Source: Bog-756 sp963734395 (GTDB lineage Bacteria; Actinomycetota; Acidimicrobiia; Acidimicrobiales; RAAP-2). From it: a stretch of 64,000 bases of DNA. Positions 43,559 to 52,110 of the stretch are shown here, one piece after another (positions within the stretch are counted from its first letter, which is position 1; each line of letters begins with the position of its first letter). The DNA lies in assembly GCA_963734395.1 (NCBI GenBank), contig CAVTGY010000007.1, forward strand, positions 682,001 through 746,000. The letters run 5' to 3'. Both the position numbers and the translations under genes were made by a program. A model generated the notes under the pieces. The model had not been told where the DNA came from and made no database searches. It saw only the letters and a program-made list of their open reading frames with translations.

Positions 43559-45268
43559 ATGCGTATGTCCCGGCTGCTCGTCCGCACCCTGCGGGAGGCG
43601 CCGGCCGACGCGGAGGTGGCCAGCCATCAGCTGCTGGTCCGGGGCGGCTACATCCGGCGTTTGGCCTCGGGGGTGTACTCCTTTCTTCCTCTGGGGTTTC
43701 GGGTGCTCCAGCGTCTGGAGCGGGTGATCAGGCAGGAGCTCGATGCCGCCGGCTGCCAGGAGCTGTTGCTTCCCGCCCTCCACCCGCTCGAGCTGTGGGA
43801 ACAGTCGGGGCGGGCTGCGCTCTTCGGAAGCGATGCCTTGCCGGCGATGACCGTTGACGCCCGAGGTGGAACCTTCGTACTTGGCCCGACCCACGAGGAG
43901 GTGGTGACGGTGACCGTGGGTGCCGAGGTCGACTCCTACCGGCAGCTTCCTCTGACCGTGTACCAGGTCCAGGTCAAGTTCCGGGACGAGGCCCGACCCC
44001 GCTTCGGCCTGCTGCGCACCCGCGAGCTGATCATGGCCGATGCCTACTCGTTCGACGTGGACAAAGAGGCCATGCGGGTCTCATACGGGCTCGTTTTCGA
44101 CGCCTACCTCCGGATCTTCGAGCGGCTGGACCTCAAGGTCACCCCGGTGGAGGCCCAATCGGGCGCCATCGGTGGCGATGTCAATCACGAGTTCATGGTC
44201 GCCTCGGCGGTGGGCGAGGATCACTTCGTCTCCTGTCCGTCGTGCGGATACGCGGCCAATGTGGAGGCAGCGACCCGGGGGGCGGTCGAGGGGTCAGAGG
44301 GAGGCGGTCCGCCCGATGCCGGGCCGATGACCGAGCACCACACACCGGGTCGAGCGGGGATCACCGACGTAGTCTCCTTCTTTTACGACCCCGGGGTGAC
44401 GGCTTCGGATTTCCTCAAGTGCATGGCGGTGTTCGACGGGGACGGCCGGGCCACGCTCTTGCTGGTGCCCGGAGACCGCGAGGCCAGGCTGCCCCCCGGA
44501 TGGCGATTGTTCGAGGACGCCGACTTCGAGTCGTATCCTCCGCTGGCCAAGGGGTACATGGGACCGGTCGGAGCACAGGAACACGGTGTTCGGGTGGTGG
44601 GCGACACCGAGGTCGGCCGGAGCGGCTCCTGGATCACCGGCGCCGGACGCAAGGACCACCATGTGACCGGCGCCGTCCTCGACCGAGACTTCACGGTGGA
44701 CGAGTGGGGTTCGTTCGCCGTTGTTGTCGCCGGCGACCCCTGCCCGCGGTGCGGTGGACCGGTCGAGCTGATCCGGTCGGTCGAGGCCGCGCACACGTTT
44801 CAGCTGGGTGAGAAGTACTCGCTGGTCATGCCCGGGGCAGGCTTCGTGAGCGAGAACGGCGACGAAGGCATCTTTTCGATGGGCTGCTACGGCATGGGGG
44901 TCAGCCGTCTCCTGGCGGTGGTGGCCGAGGAGCACCATGACGACCGTGGACTGGTGTGGCCACCGGCGGTCGCGCCCTACCAGGTGCATCTGGCTGCGCT
45001 GGGCGCGGATCGTTCCCCCGAGGTGGCCGCCGCCGCCGACGCCCTCTATCAGCGACTGACCGCGGCCGGCGTGGAGGTCCTCTACGACGACCGGGACCTC
45101 TCTCCCGGGGTCAAGTTCGCCGACGCCGATCTTCTGGGTCTGCCGATCCGTCTGGTGATCGGGGGCAAAGGACTGGCCCGCGGGGTGGTGGAGTGGCGAT
45201 CCCGGGCCACCGGCGAGGAGCGGGAGCTGGCGGTGGACGCGTCGGTGGACGATCTGGTCGGCGCCTAG
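43559..45268 (+). CDS. proS: Prolyl-tRNA synthetase (bacterial type)
   Basis: ProS charges tRNA-Pro. The 569-aa class II synthetase has motif 1 region GVYSFLPLGFRVLQRLERVIRQELDAAG and motif 2 FRDEARPRFGLLRTRELIMADAYSFD. An inserted editing domain lies between about residues 225 and 380 (VTASDFLKCMAVFDG, TEVGRSGSWITGAGRKDHHVTG). Motif 3 is FSMGCYGMGVSRLLA and the anticodon-binding domain contains YDDRDLSPGVKFADADLLGLPIRLVIG. The length fits the bacterial (not archaeal) type. Upstream lie an 18-bp palindrome and a -10 box; downstream is the rimP promoter. Confidence 0.97.
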   Translation: MRMSRLLVRTLREAPADAEVASHQLLVRGGYIRRLASGVYSFLPLGFRVLQRLERVIRQELDAAGCQELLLPALHPLELWEQSGRAALFGSDALPAMTVDARGGTFVLGPTHEEVVTVTVGAEVDSYRQLPLTVYQVQVKFRDEARPRFGLLRTRELIMADAYSFDVDKEAMRVSYGLVFDAYLRIFERLDLKVTPVEAQSGAIGGDVNHEFMVASAVGEDHFVSCPSCGYAANVEAATRGAVEGSEGGGPPDAGPMTEHHTPGRAGITDVVSFFYDPGVTASDFLKCMAVFDGDGRATLLLVPGDREARLPPGWRLFEDADFESYPPLAKGYMGPVGAQEHGVRVVGDTEVGRSGSWITGAGRKDHHVTGAVLDRDFTVDEWGSFAVVVAGDPCPRCGGPVELIRSVEAAHTFQLGEKYSLVMPGAGFVSENGDEGIFSMGCYGMGVSRLLAVVAEEHHDDRGLVWPPAVAPYQVHLAALGADRSPEVAAAADALYQRLTAAGVEVLYDDRDLSPGVKFADADLLGLPIRLVIGGKGLARGVVEWRSRATGEERELAVDASVDDLVGA

Positions 45269-45320
45269 CGAGCGGTCCCGCAAACCGGTGCACGCGACCG
45301 TGAAATTGCACGTCAGGGCG

Positions 45321-45350
45321 TTTACAGCCGCGACCGGCCGCTGCTATACT
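45321..45350 (+). promoter_or_regulatory. Housekeeping-type promoter of the rimP-nusA-infB operon
   Basis: TTTACA (45321-45326) and TATACT (45345-45350), separated by 18 nt, closely match the sigma-70 consensus. Transcription would start near 45357, giving a leader of about 165 nt before rimP. This is the best two-box promoter seen in the window. Confidence 0.7.
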
Positions 45351-45390
45351 CTTAGATCTGCCGTTCGGTTGGAGTTGAAGTGACGCTGTG

Positions 45391-45423
45391 AAAGCGTGGG
45401 CGGACAGCCCACGCTTTTGTTTT
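45391..45423 (+). terminator. Intrinsic terminator/attenuator in the rimP leader
   Basis: AAAGCGTGGGC (45391-45401) and GCCCACGCTTT (45407-45417) form a perfect 11-bp stem with a GGACA loop, followed by TTTTGTTTT. It is a textbook intrinsic terminator placed between the promoter and rimP, so the operon is probably controlled by read-through. NusA, encoded in the operon, modulates such terminators, making autoregulation plausible. Confidence 0.75.
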
Positions 45424-45520
45424 GGTCCGGAACGCTTCGAAGACGGCGAGGAGAAGGCTTTAAACGGAGTGATGACACACGAGGTTCGCCACGACGGACA
45501 CCGGAAAGGAGGCAGCGCAA

Positions 45521-46063
45521 ATGGTCGACCAGCTGATGGCCCTGCTCCAACCGGTGATCAGCGCTGCCGACCTCGAATTGGTGGATGTCGAACTGCGGTC
45601 GGGGGTGCTGCTGGTCACCGTGGATCGTGCCGGTGGGGTGGATCTTCAGGCGCTGACTGACGCCAACCGGGCGGTATCCGGGGTGCTCGACGACGTGGAC
45701 CCGATCCCGCACCGGTACACCCTGGAAGTCTCCAGCCCCGGTGTTGAACGAACGCTGCGCACGCCGGCCCACTTCGCCAAAGCAGTGGGGGAGACGGTCG
45801 CGGTGAAGACCAGGCCACAGGTGCCGGGCGAGCGACGGCTTCGGGGTCGGCTCTTGGCGGCTGACGACGACGGGTTCGAACTGGCGGCCGAAGGCGAGGA
45901 CGCGGGGAGGGTCCGTCTCCGCTACCGCGACATCGATCGGGCCAGGACCGTCTTCGAGTGGGGCCCGGAGACCGGCGCGGGCGGAGGGAGATCCACGGCG
46001 ACCGGCTCGACCAGGGCCGCGCCGCGCAAGCCAGGGCAGAGGAAGAAGGTCGTTACCCGATGA
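45521..46063 (+). CDS. rimP: Ribosome maturation factor RimP
   Basis: RimP assists 30S subunit maturation. The 180-aa protein has the N-terminal domain (VDQLMALLQPVISAADLELVDVEL), DLQALTDANRAVSGVLDDVDPIPHRYTLEVSSPGVERTLRTPAHF, and a C-terminal SH3-like domain. A basic tail (RAAPRKPGQRKK) closes the protein. GGAAAGGAGG precedes the ATG at 45521. The stop overlaps nusA (ATGA). It is the first gene of the rimP-nusA-ylxR-infB-rbfA-truB operon. Confidence 0.93.
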   Translation: MVDQLMALLQPVISAADLELVDVELRSGVLLVTVDRAGGVDLQALTDANRAVSGVLDDVDPIPHRYTLEVSSPGVERTLRTPAHFAKAVGETVAVKTRPQVPGERRLRGRLLAADDDGFELAAEGEDAGRVRLRYRDIDRARTVFEWGPETGAGGGRSTATGSTRAAPRKPGQRKKVVTR

Positions 46064-47325
46064 GCAAGCCAAACTTCGAGTTTCTCGATGCGCTCAGCCA
46101 GATCGCGCGCGACAAGGGCATCTCCGTGGAGACGCTGCTCGATGCCCTGGCCAACGCCCTGGTCGCCGCGTACAAGCGCCGGCCGGACGCCGCCGAGGAA
46201 GCGGTGGTGACCATAGATCCCGAGTCCGGCGAGATCCGGGTCTACGGCCAGGAGCTGGACGAAGACGGCAACGTGATCCGCGAGTGGGACGACACTCCCG
46301 ATGACTTCGGACGGATCGCCGCCCAAACCGCCAAGCAGGTCATTCTCCAGCGCATCCGGGAAGTGGAGCGGGACCTCAAGTACGAGGAGTACGCCGGACG
46401 TGAAGGCGACATCGTGACCGGCATCGTGCAGCAGACCGACAATCGCTACACCCTGCTCGACCTGGGCAAGGTGGAGGCCCTGTTGCCCCAGGCCGAGCAG
46501 GTCTCCTACGAGCGTTATGAGCACGGTGCACGGCTCAAGGCGTACATCGTGGAGGTGCGCAAGACCACCAAGGGGCCCCAGATCGTGGTCAGCCGCAGCC
46601 ATCCTGGCCTGATCAAGCGCCTGTTCGAGCTCGAGGTGCCCGAGATCTCATCGGGGGCGGTGGAGATCAAGGCGGCCGCACGTGAGCCAGGTCATCGAAC
46701 CAAGATCGCGGTGTGGTCGAACGATCCGAACGTGGACCCGGTGGGCGCGTGCGTCGGGGCCCGCGGCTCGCGGGTGCGGATGGTCACCAATGAGCTGCGC
46801 GGCGAGCGGGTCGACGTGGTGCCGTTCTCCGACGATCCTGTGGAACTGATCCAGTCGGCGCTGGCCCCGGCTCGGGTGCGTGAGGTGCGACTGGACGACG
46901 ACACCGGCACGGCAACCGTGATCGTGAGCGATTACCAGCTCTCGTTGGCGATCGGCAAGGAGGGTCAGAACGCCCGACTGGCCGCCCGGTTGACCGGGTG
47001 GCGTATCGACATCAAGAGCGAGACCCAGTTGGCGGACGAGGAGTCCGGTTACTCGGGCGAGGAATGGGCCGAGGGGGAGTGGATCCAGAACGAGGCCGGC
47101 GAAATGGTCTGGCAACCGGCCGAGGGCGGCACCGCGGTGTCGGTGACCGAATGGTCGCAGGGCGCCGAGGGAGCCGAGGCGGCAGTCCCCGCAGACGGAG
47201 ACGCTGCGGTGGTTGTCAGCGAGACGATCGTGGAGGAGCCGGTCGAACTCCAGCCCACCGGGTCCCCGTCGGAAGCGCCCGCCGAGGTCGCCGGGGGGGA
47301 CTCGGGCGGGGGGGACCCGGCATAG
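46060..47325 (+). CDS. nusA: Transcription termination/antitermination factor NusA
   Basis: NusA binds RNA polymerase and nascent RNA to modulate pausing, termination and antitermination. The 421-aa protein has an N-terminal polymerase-binding domain (FEFLDALSQIARDKGISVETLLDALANALVAAYKRR), an S1 domain (REGDIVTGIVQQTDNRYTLLDLGKVEALLP) and KH1/KH2 (DPVGACVGARGSRVRMVTNELRGERVDVV; SLAIGKEGQNARLAARLTGWRIDI). The acidic tail of about 85 aa lacks the AR repeats of E. coli. A longer frame opens at 45958, but ATG 46060 overlapping the rimP stop gives the conserved start. Confidence 0.96.
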   Translation: MSKPNFEFLDALSQIARDKGISVETLLDALANALVAAYKRRPDAAEEAVVTIDPESGEIRVYGQELDEDGNVIREWDDTPDDFGRIAAQTAKQVILQRIREVERDLKYEEYAGREGDIVTGIVQQTDNRYTLLDLGKVEALLPQAEQVSYERYEHGARLKAYIVEVRKTTKGPQIVVSRSHPGLIKRLFELEVPEISSGAVEIKAAAREPGHRTKIAVWSNDPNVDPVGACVGARGSRVRMVTNELRGERVDVVPFSDDPVELIQSALAPARVREVRLDDDTGTATVIVSDYQLSLAIGKEGQNARLAARLTGWRIDIKSETQLADEESGYSGEEWAEGEWIQNEAGEMVWQPAEGGTAVSVTEWSQGAEGAEAAVPADGDAAVVVSETIVEEPVELQPTGSPSEAPAEVAGGDSGGGDPA

Positions 47326-47615
47326 TCCGGCGCCGGACCTGTATCGGGTGCCGGCGCGCCCGCACGACGGAGGAGCTCATCCGGGTGGTGCGGACCGGTG
47401 ACGGGTCACTGGCGTTGGGACGCACCCTCCCGGGTCGCGGGGCCTGGTTGTGCCGAACCTCGCCGGGGTGCGTCGAACAGGCGATCAAGCGCCGAGCGTT
47501 CAGCCGTGCCCTGCGGGGCGAGGTCGGGAGCGAAGAAGTGGAGCGGTTGAGGACCGTGCTCAGCCCCCCGCAGGAAGGGAAGGACGGACCGGGCTCTGAG
47601 GCCTCGGTCCCGTGA
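47322..47615 (+). CDS. ylxR: YlxR-family RNA-binding protein (start codon unusual)
   Basis: The product matches the YlxR/DUF448 family: RRRTCIGCRRARTTEELIRVVRTGDGSLALGRTLPGRGAWLCRTSPGCVEQAIKRRAFSRALRGEV. Its CxxC-type TCIGC motif and GRGAWLC block are typical. YlxR is an RNA-binding protein encoded between nusA and infB; a nucleoid-associated role has also been proposed. The family normally starts a few residues before the first Cys, but no ATG, GTG or TTG lies there. The codon overlapping the nusA stop is ATA (ATAG). The nearest upstream canonical start is ATG near 47151, deep in nusA. The start is therefore uncertain. Confidence 0.75.
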   Translation: MVRRRTCIGCRRARTTEELIRVVRTGDGSLALGRTLPGRGAWLCRTSPGCVEQAIKRRAFSRALRGEVGSEEVERLRTVLSPPQEGKDGPGSEASVP

Positions 47616-47683
47616 TGTGCGAGGATAGAGGGTCGTATGTGCGTATCGGCATCTACGACGTGGATGAAGGGCAGTAACAGCCG

Positions 47684-50600
47684 TTGCCGAAGAAGATCCG
47701 GGTCTACGAACTCGCTCACGAGCTCGGACTGACCAACAAAGAGGCGCTCGACCTCTGCCTGTCTCTGGGGATGGGCGTCAAGAGCCATTCGTCGTCCATC
47801 GAGGACGCGCAGGCAGATCGCGCCCGCCGCAAGGCAGATCGTGAGGGACTGCGTCGTCCGGTCCAGCCCGGGGAGCCCGCGCCCTCGGACAAGAAGGTTG
47901 CGACCACCAAGAAGGCGGCGGCCAAGCTGGAGACCGCACCGACCCTGACCGAGACCCCCGGTCCCCGGGTGGCCCCGGCGGGAGACGGCGGCGCCGGCAC
48001 CTCCGGTGGCGACAGAAACGGGAGCGATACGACCCAGAGTCCTCCCGCTCCGATGCCACCCAGGCGTTCGGGGGCCAGGTTGATCACCAGTCGGCCTGCG
48101 TCGGAACAGCCGAGCGTGCCCGCACCATCCCGTGCGCCGGCGGCCAGCACGGTGAGGTCCGCGCCTCCGGCGGCACCGACCCCACCTCTTTCCCCAGCGG
48201 CTTCTGCTCCGGCAGCACCGGCCCCCACAGTGGCACCGGCCCCGGCAGCACCGGCCCCGACAGTGGCACCGGCCCCGGCAGCACCGGCCCCGACAGTGGC
48301 ACCGGCCCCGGCGGCAGCACCGGCTCCGGCGGCACCCGCTCCCACAGTGGCACCGGCCCCGGCAGCCTCGCCTGAATCGGCTCCCCCTGCCGCCAGGGCG
48401 CCGGCGATCCCGACCCCGCCCCCCTCAGCACCGGCCCACGCACCGAGCAGTGCGACCGGACGCCCGATCCCACCGCCACCGGGGGGTCCTCCCCGTTCGG
48501 TGACCGGGAAGCCCATCCCCCCGCCTCCCGGCACGGGCGGTCGCCGAGCTCCTCAGGGAGGCCCCCGCCCCGGTGGCCCGAGCGGGTTCAGTGGACGCGG
48601 CGGTGCCCCCAGCTCTACGGGAGCTCGACCCGGGGGAAGTAGCCCGCGCCCGGGAGCGGGCAGCGGCGGGGGTTTCGGCACCCGTCCCGGTGGAGGCCCG
48701 AGCGGCGGGTATGGCGGTCGGCCAGGTGGTGGCCCGGGCGGTGGCCCCGGAGGCCCCGGTGGCGGTCCAGGCGGGCGCGGCGGTCCGGGAGTCGGTCGTG
48801 GACGCCCCAATCAACGGCGCCCCCGGCGCCGGCGCCGCAACCTCGAAGAGCTCGAACCGACCCAGATGACCGCCTACGCGCCGTCGACGGCCCCGGTTCC
48901 CGACACAGAGGTGATCATCGAGCGCGGGTCCACCGCGCGGGACCTGGGTCCCAAGCTCAATCGTTCGGCCGGCGACGTCATCCGCTTCCTTCTGCTGCAG
49001 GGGGAGATGGTGACGGCGACCCAGTCATTGACCGACGACATGATCGACCTGTTCGCGGCCGAGCTCGGGGCCGATGTCCGTCTGGTCGATCCTGGTGAGG
49101 AGCGCGAGGCAGAGCTGCTGGCCAGGTTCCTCGACGACGACGACGAGGAAGAGGTCGAGTCCGACCTGCGGCCGCGTCCGCCGGTGGTGACCGTCATGGG
49201 GCATGTCGACCACGGCAAGACACTGCTACTCGATCGGATCCGTTCGGCCAACGTGGTTGCGGGTGAGGCCGGCGGGATCACCCAGCACATCGGCGCGTAT
49301 CAGGTCGTTTGGCACGACCATCCGATCACCTTCATCGACACGCCGGGCCACGAGGCGTTCACCGCCATGAGGGCGCGGGGCGCCGAGGTCACCGACATCG
49401 TGGTCCTGGTGGTTGCCGCAGACGACGGGGTGATGCCCCAGACGGTCGAGGCCATCGACCACGCCAAGGCGGCGGACGTGCCGATCGTGGTGGCCGTCAA
49501 CAAGGTCGACCGTGAAGAGGCCGATCCCAACCGAGTGCTGCAGCAGCTCTCCGAGCTCGGGTTGGTGCCCGAAGCATGGGGTGGCGACACCATCGCGGTG
49601 GAGGTCTCCGCCCTGGAGAACCTGGGCGTCGACGACCTGCTCGAGCAGATCGTTCTGGTTGCCGAGGTCGAAGAGCTGGTGGCCAGCCCCGAGGGCCGAG
49701 CCCGGGGAGTGGTCATCGAGGCCGAGCTCGAGATCGGGAGGGGCCCGGTGGCGTCGGTCATCGTGGAGCGGGGCACCCTCCGGGTGGGTGATCCGATCGT
49801 GGCCGGTGCGGCATGGGGAAAGGTCAAGGCGCTGGTCGACGAGCATGGAGACCAGATAAAGGAAGCGCCACCCTCAACGCCGGTCCAGGTACTCGGGTTC
49901 TCCCAGCCACCCGACGCCGGGGACGAGTTTCGGGTGGCCCCGGAACTGGCCCAGGCCCGCACCATCGGCGAAGCCCGCGCTCACCGCTACCGGGTCGCCG
50001 GACATGTGCCCACGGCCAACTCGGCACTGGGCGGGGCCAAGCTCGAGGATCTGTTCGAGCAGATCCAGCGGGGCGAAACGGCCACCCTCAATCTCATCCT
50101 CAAAGCCGACGTGCGGGGCTCGCTCGAAGCGGTCACCGACAGCCTGCGCAGGCTCGAGCGGGAGGACGTCAAGCTGAGCTTCGTCCACCGGGGCGTAGGG
50201 GGGATCACCGAGTCGGATGTGGAACTGGCCCAGGCTTCGGCGGCGGCCATCATCGGGTTCAATGTCCGCCCCGATCGCCGGGCCCGGGAGATGGCGGTCA
50301 AGGCCAACGTCGAAATCCGCCTTTACGAGATCATCTACAAGCTGCTGGAGGATCTCGAGGCGGCCATGCTCGGACTCCTTTCGCCCGTCTACGAGGAAGT
50401 GGTCACCGGCGAAGCCGAGGTGCGTCAGGTGTTCCGTGTGCCTCGCATCGGTGCCGTCGCCGGTTGTTACGTTCGGGAGGGCGTGATCACCCGGGGCTCG
50501 AAGGTGCGCTTCCTTCGGGACGGAACGGTCATCTGGAAGGGTGCCATCACTTCGCTCCGCCGCTTCAAGGACGATGCCCGCGAGGTGCAGGCCGGCTTCG

Positions 50601-50689
50601 AGTGTGGGATCGGCCTGTCCGACTATCAGGACCTGAGGGAAGGCGACATCATCGAGACGTTCGATGAGCGGGAGATCCCGCGCACCTGA
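47684..50689 (+). CDS. infB: Translation initiation factor IF-2
   Basis: IF-2 delivers initiator tRNA and promotes subunit joining. The 1001-aa protein starts at TTG 47684 (PKKIRVYELAHELGLTNKEALDLCLSLG, IF2_N). It is followed by a disordered region of about 300 aa rich in Pro/Ala, then Gly/Arg (repeats of APTVAPAPAAP and GGGPGG). A second IF2_N-like block is NRSAGDVIRFLLLQGEMVTATQSL. The G domain has G1 GHVDHGKT near 506, DTPGHEAFTAMRARGAEVTD and NKVDRE, and C-terminal domains end FDEREIPRT. GAAGGG lies 11 nt upstream. Length is typical of actinobacterial IF-2. Confidence 0.96.
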   Translation: MPKKIRVYELAHELGLTNKEALDLCLSLGMGVKSHSSSIEDAQADRARRKADREGLRRPVQPGEPAPSDKKVATTKKAAAKLETAPTLTETPGPRVAPAGDGGAGTSGGDRNGSDTTQSPPAPMPPRRSGARLITSRPASEQPSVPAPSRAPAASTVRSAPPAAPTPPLSPAASAPAAPAPTVAPAPAAPAPTVAPAPAAPAPTVAPAPAAAPAPAAPAPTVAPAPAASPESAPPAARAPAIPTPPPSAPAHAPSSATGRPIPPPPGGPPRSVTGKPIPPPPGTGGRRAPQGGPRPGGPSGFSGRGGAPSSTGARPGGSSPRPGAGSGGGFGTRPGGGPSGGYGGRPGGGPGGGPGGPGGGPGGRGGPGVGRGRPNQRRPRRRRRNLEELEPTQMTAYAPSTAPVPDTEVIIERGSTARDLGPKLNRSAGDVIRFLLLQGEMVTATQSLTDDMIDLFAAELGADVRLVDPGEEREAELLARFLDDDDEEEVESDLRPRPPVVTVMGHVDHGKTLLLDRIRSANVVAGEAGGITQHIGAYQVVWHDHPITFIDTPGHEAFTAMRARGAEVTDIVVLVVAADDGVMPQTVEAIDHAKAADVPIVVAVNKVDREEADPNRVLQQLSELGLVPEAWGGDTIAVEVSALENLGVDDLLEQIVLVAEVEELVASPEGRARGVVIEAELEIGRGPVASVIVERGTLRVGDPIVAGAAWGKVKALVDEHGDQIKEAPPSTPVQVLGFSQPPDAGDEFRVAPELAQARTIGEARAHRYRVAGHVPTANSALGGAKLEDLFEQIQRGETATLNLILKADVRGSLEAVTDSLRRLEREDVKLSFVHRGVGGITESDVELAQASAAAIIGFNVRPDRRAREMAVKANVEIRLYEIIYKLLEDLEAAMLGLLSPVYEEVVTGEAEVRQVFRVPRIGAVAGCYVREGVITRGSKVRFLRDGTVIWKGAITSLRRFKDDAREVQAGFECGIGLSDYQDLREGDIIETFDEREIPRT
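48211..48366 (+). repeat. 33-bp coding repeats in infB
   Basis: About four imperfect copies of a 33-bp unit encode APTVAPAPAAP in the IF-2 linker. One copy is interrupted by an extra PAAAPAP. Expansion by slippage is likely. Confidence 0.75.
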
Positions 50690-50745
50690 GGGATCCGGCC
50701 CGCATCGGTGGCGGCCGGCATCAGAGGGGTCGGAGCGGAGGAGCT

Positions 50746-51156
50746 GTGTCAGGTCGCCGGCATGACAATCGTGGTGTGGCTCCCTACTCGAGGTCGCTAC
50801 GGGTCAACCAGGTTCTTCGACAGGTACTGGCCGAGGAGCTCGAACGGTTGGCCGACGCCGATGAGCGTTTGCGTCTGGTCACGGTGACCTCGGTCGACAC
50901 CGCCCCCGACCTGCGGCACACGACCGTGTACCTGAGCTCACTCTCCGAGGATGCCGCGGACGCGCTCGAAGAGCGCCGCCCCCAGCTGCAGCACACCCTC
51001 GGACGCCAGGTGCGGATGAAGCGCACGCCGCGGTTGGCTTTCGCGGTAGATCCGGCGGTGGTGGCCGGGAGCCGGGTTGACGAGGTCCTGCGCAAGATTC
51101 GAGATGAGCAAGGCGGACCCGAGGACGCGGCCGATCCGACTGCGCCGGGGGAATGA
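50746..51156 (+). CDS. rbfA: Ribosome-binding factor A
   Basis: RbfA is a 30S maturation and cold-adaptation factor. The 136-aa protein has the KH-like fold: SRSLRVNQVLRQVLAEELERLADADERLRLVTVTSVDTAPDLRHTTVYLSSL, ending VDEVLRKIRDEQG. The GTG at 50746 has GGAGGAGCT upstream; ATG 50761 is an alternative. The stop overlaps truB (ATGA), so the two are translationally coupled. Confidence 0.93.
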   Translation: MSGRRHDNRGVAPYSRSLRVNQVLRQVLAEELERLADADERLRLVTVTSVDTAPDLRHTTVYLSSLSEDAADALEERRPQLQHTLGRQVRMKRTPRLAFAVDPAVVAGSRVDEVLRKIRDEQGGPEDAADPTAPGE

Positions 51157-52046
51157 GCCCGCAGGGCACCGAACCGGTCACCGGACTTGTGGTCGTCGAC
51201 AAGGAGGCCGGGTGGACCTCGCACGACGTCGTGGCCCGATGCCGGCGCATCTTCGGCCAACGGCGGGTGGGTCACGCCGGCACGCTCGACCCCGACGCCA
51301 CCGGTGTTCTTCTGGTCGGGCTCGGCCGGGCCACTCGTCTGATGCGGTTCTTGACCGCGCTCCCCAAGACCTACCAGGCCGAGGTGGTCCTCGGTTCAGC
51401 CACCTCCACCCTCGATGCATCCGGAGAGGTCACCGGCACATGGGAGATGGACGGGGTCAGCCTCGCCCAGGTCCGCGAAGCAGCCAAGGTATTGACCGGG
51501 TCGATCGAGCAGATCCCTCCGATGGTGTCGGCGGTCAAGGTGGGCGGCCGCCGCCTGCATGCCTTGGCTCGTGAGGGAAAGGAGGTCGAACGAGCGGCGC
51601 GGCCGGTCACCGTGCACCGGTTCGATGTCTCCCCTGGTTTGAATCCAGGGGTGTTTCGGATCGAGGTGGAATGCTCGTCCGGCACCTACGTCCGAGTGCT
51701 TGCCGCTGACTTGGGAACCGAACTGGGCGGGGGAGCCCACCTCCGCAATCTGCGACGAACCCGGATCGGATCGTTCTCCGTCGAAGATGCCCTGCTGGTC
51801 GACGAACTGGGCGCGGCGGCGGTGCTCACCCCGGCCCAGGCGTTGCGGGACATCGACCAGGTGGTGGTGGACGACGACGTTGCCTTGTTGGTGGCGCGCG
51901 GACTTGCGCTCGACCGGGTGCCGCTCGGCGTCACCGGAGACGGCCCCTGGGGTCTGGTCGATGGTGAGCAGCGCCTCCTGGCTGTCTACGAGGCCACCGA
52001 AACCGACCGGATCAGACCGGCGGTGGTGGTGAGTGCGCCCAGATGA
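51153..52046 (+). CDS. truB: tRNA pseudouridine(55) synthase
   Basis: TruB makes pseudouridine 55 in the T-loop of tRNAs. The 297-aa product has GLVVVDKEAGWTSHDVVARCRRIFG and the catalytic RRVGHAGTLDPDATGVLLVGLG with Asp46. It also has YQAEVVLGSATSTLDASG, QIPPMVSAVKVGGRRLHALAREGKEVERAARPV, and a C-terminal domain. It overlaps rbfA by 4 nt. ribF follows after 64 bp. Confidence 0.95.
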   Translation: MSPQGTEPVTGLVVVDKEAGWTSHDVVARCRRIFGQRRVGHAGTLDPDATGVLLVGLGRATRLMRFLTALPKTYQAEVVLGSATSTLDASGEVTGTWEMDGVSLAQVREAAKVLTGSIEQIPPMVSAVKVGGRRLHALAREGKEVERAARPVTVHRFDVSPGLNPGVFRIEVECSSGTYVRVLAADLGTELGGGAHLRNLRRTRIGSFSVEDALLVDELGAAAVLTPAQALRDIDQVVVDDDVALLVARGLALDRVPLGVTGDGPWGLVDGEQRLLAVYEATETDRIRPAVVVSAPR

Positions 52047-52095
52047 CCGGAACCCGACGGCACCGGTGTCACACCGAACGCGGCAGCGGCAGCGG

Positions 52096-52101
52096 TAACC
52101 T
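52096..52101 (+). promoter_or_regulatory. Putative -10 box of ribF
   Basis: TAACCT lies 9 nt before ATG 52111, favouring it over the adjacent TTG 52108. Confidence 0.38.
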
Positions 52102-52110
52102 TCCCCGTTG

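Noticed and set aside
45388..45660. A 90-codon plus-strand frame starting at GTG 45388 in the rimP leader, possible upstream ORF
   Set aside because: It spans the terminator hairpin and overlaps rimP in another frame, with no homology or Shine-Dalgarno. The hairpin explains the sequence better.
48211..48366. Regular repeats in infB and rpsB considered as CRISPR-like
   Set aside because: They are in-frame coding repeats with no unique spacers.
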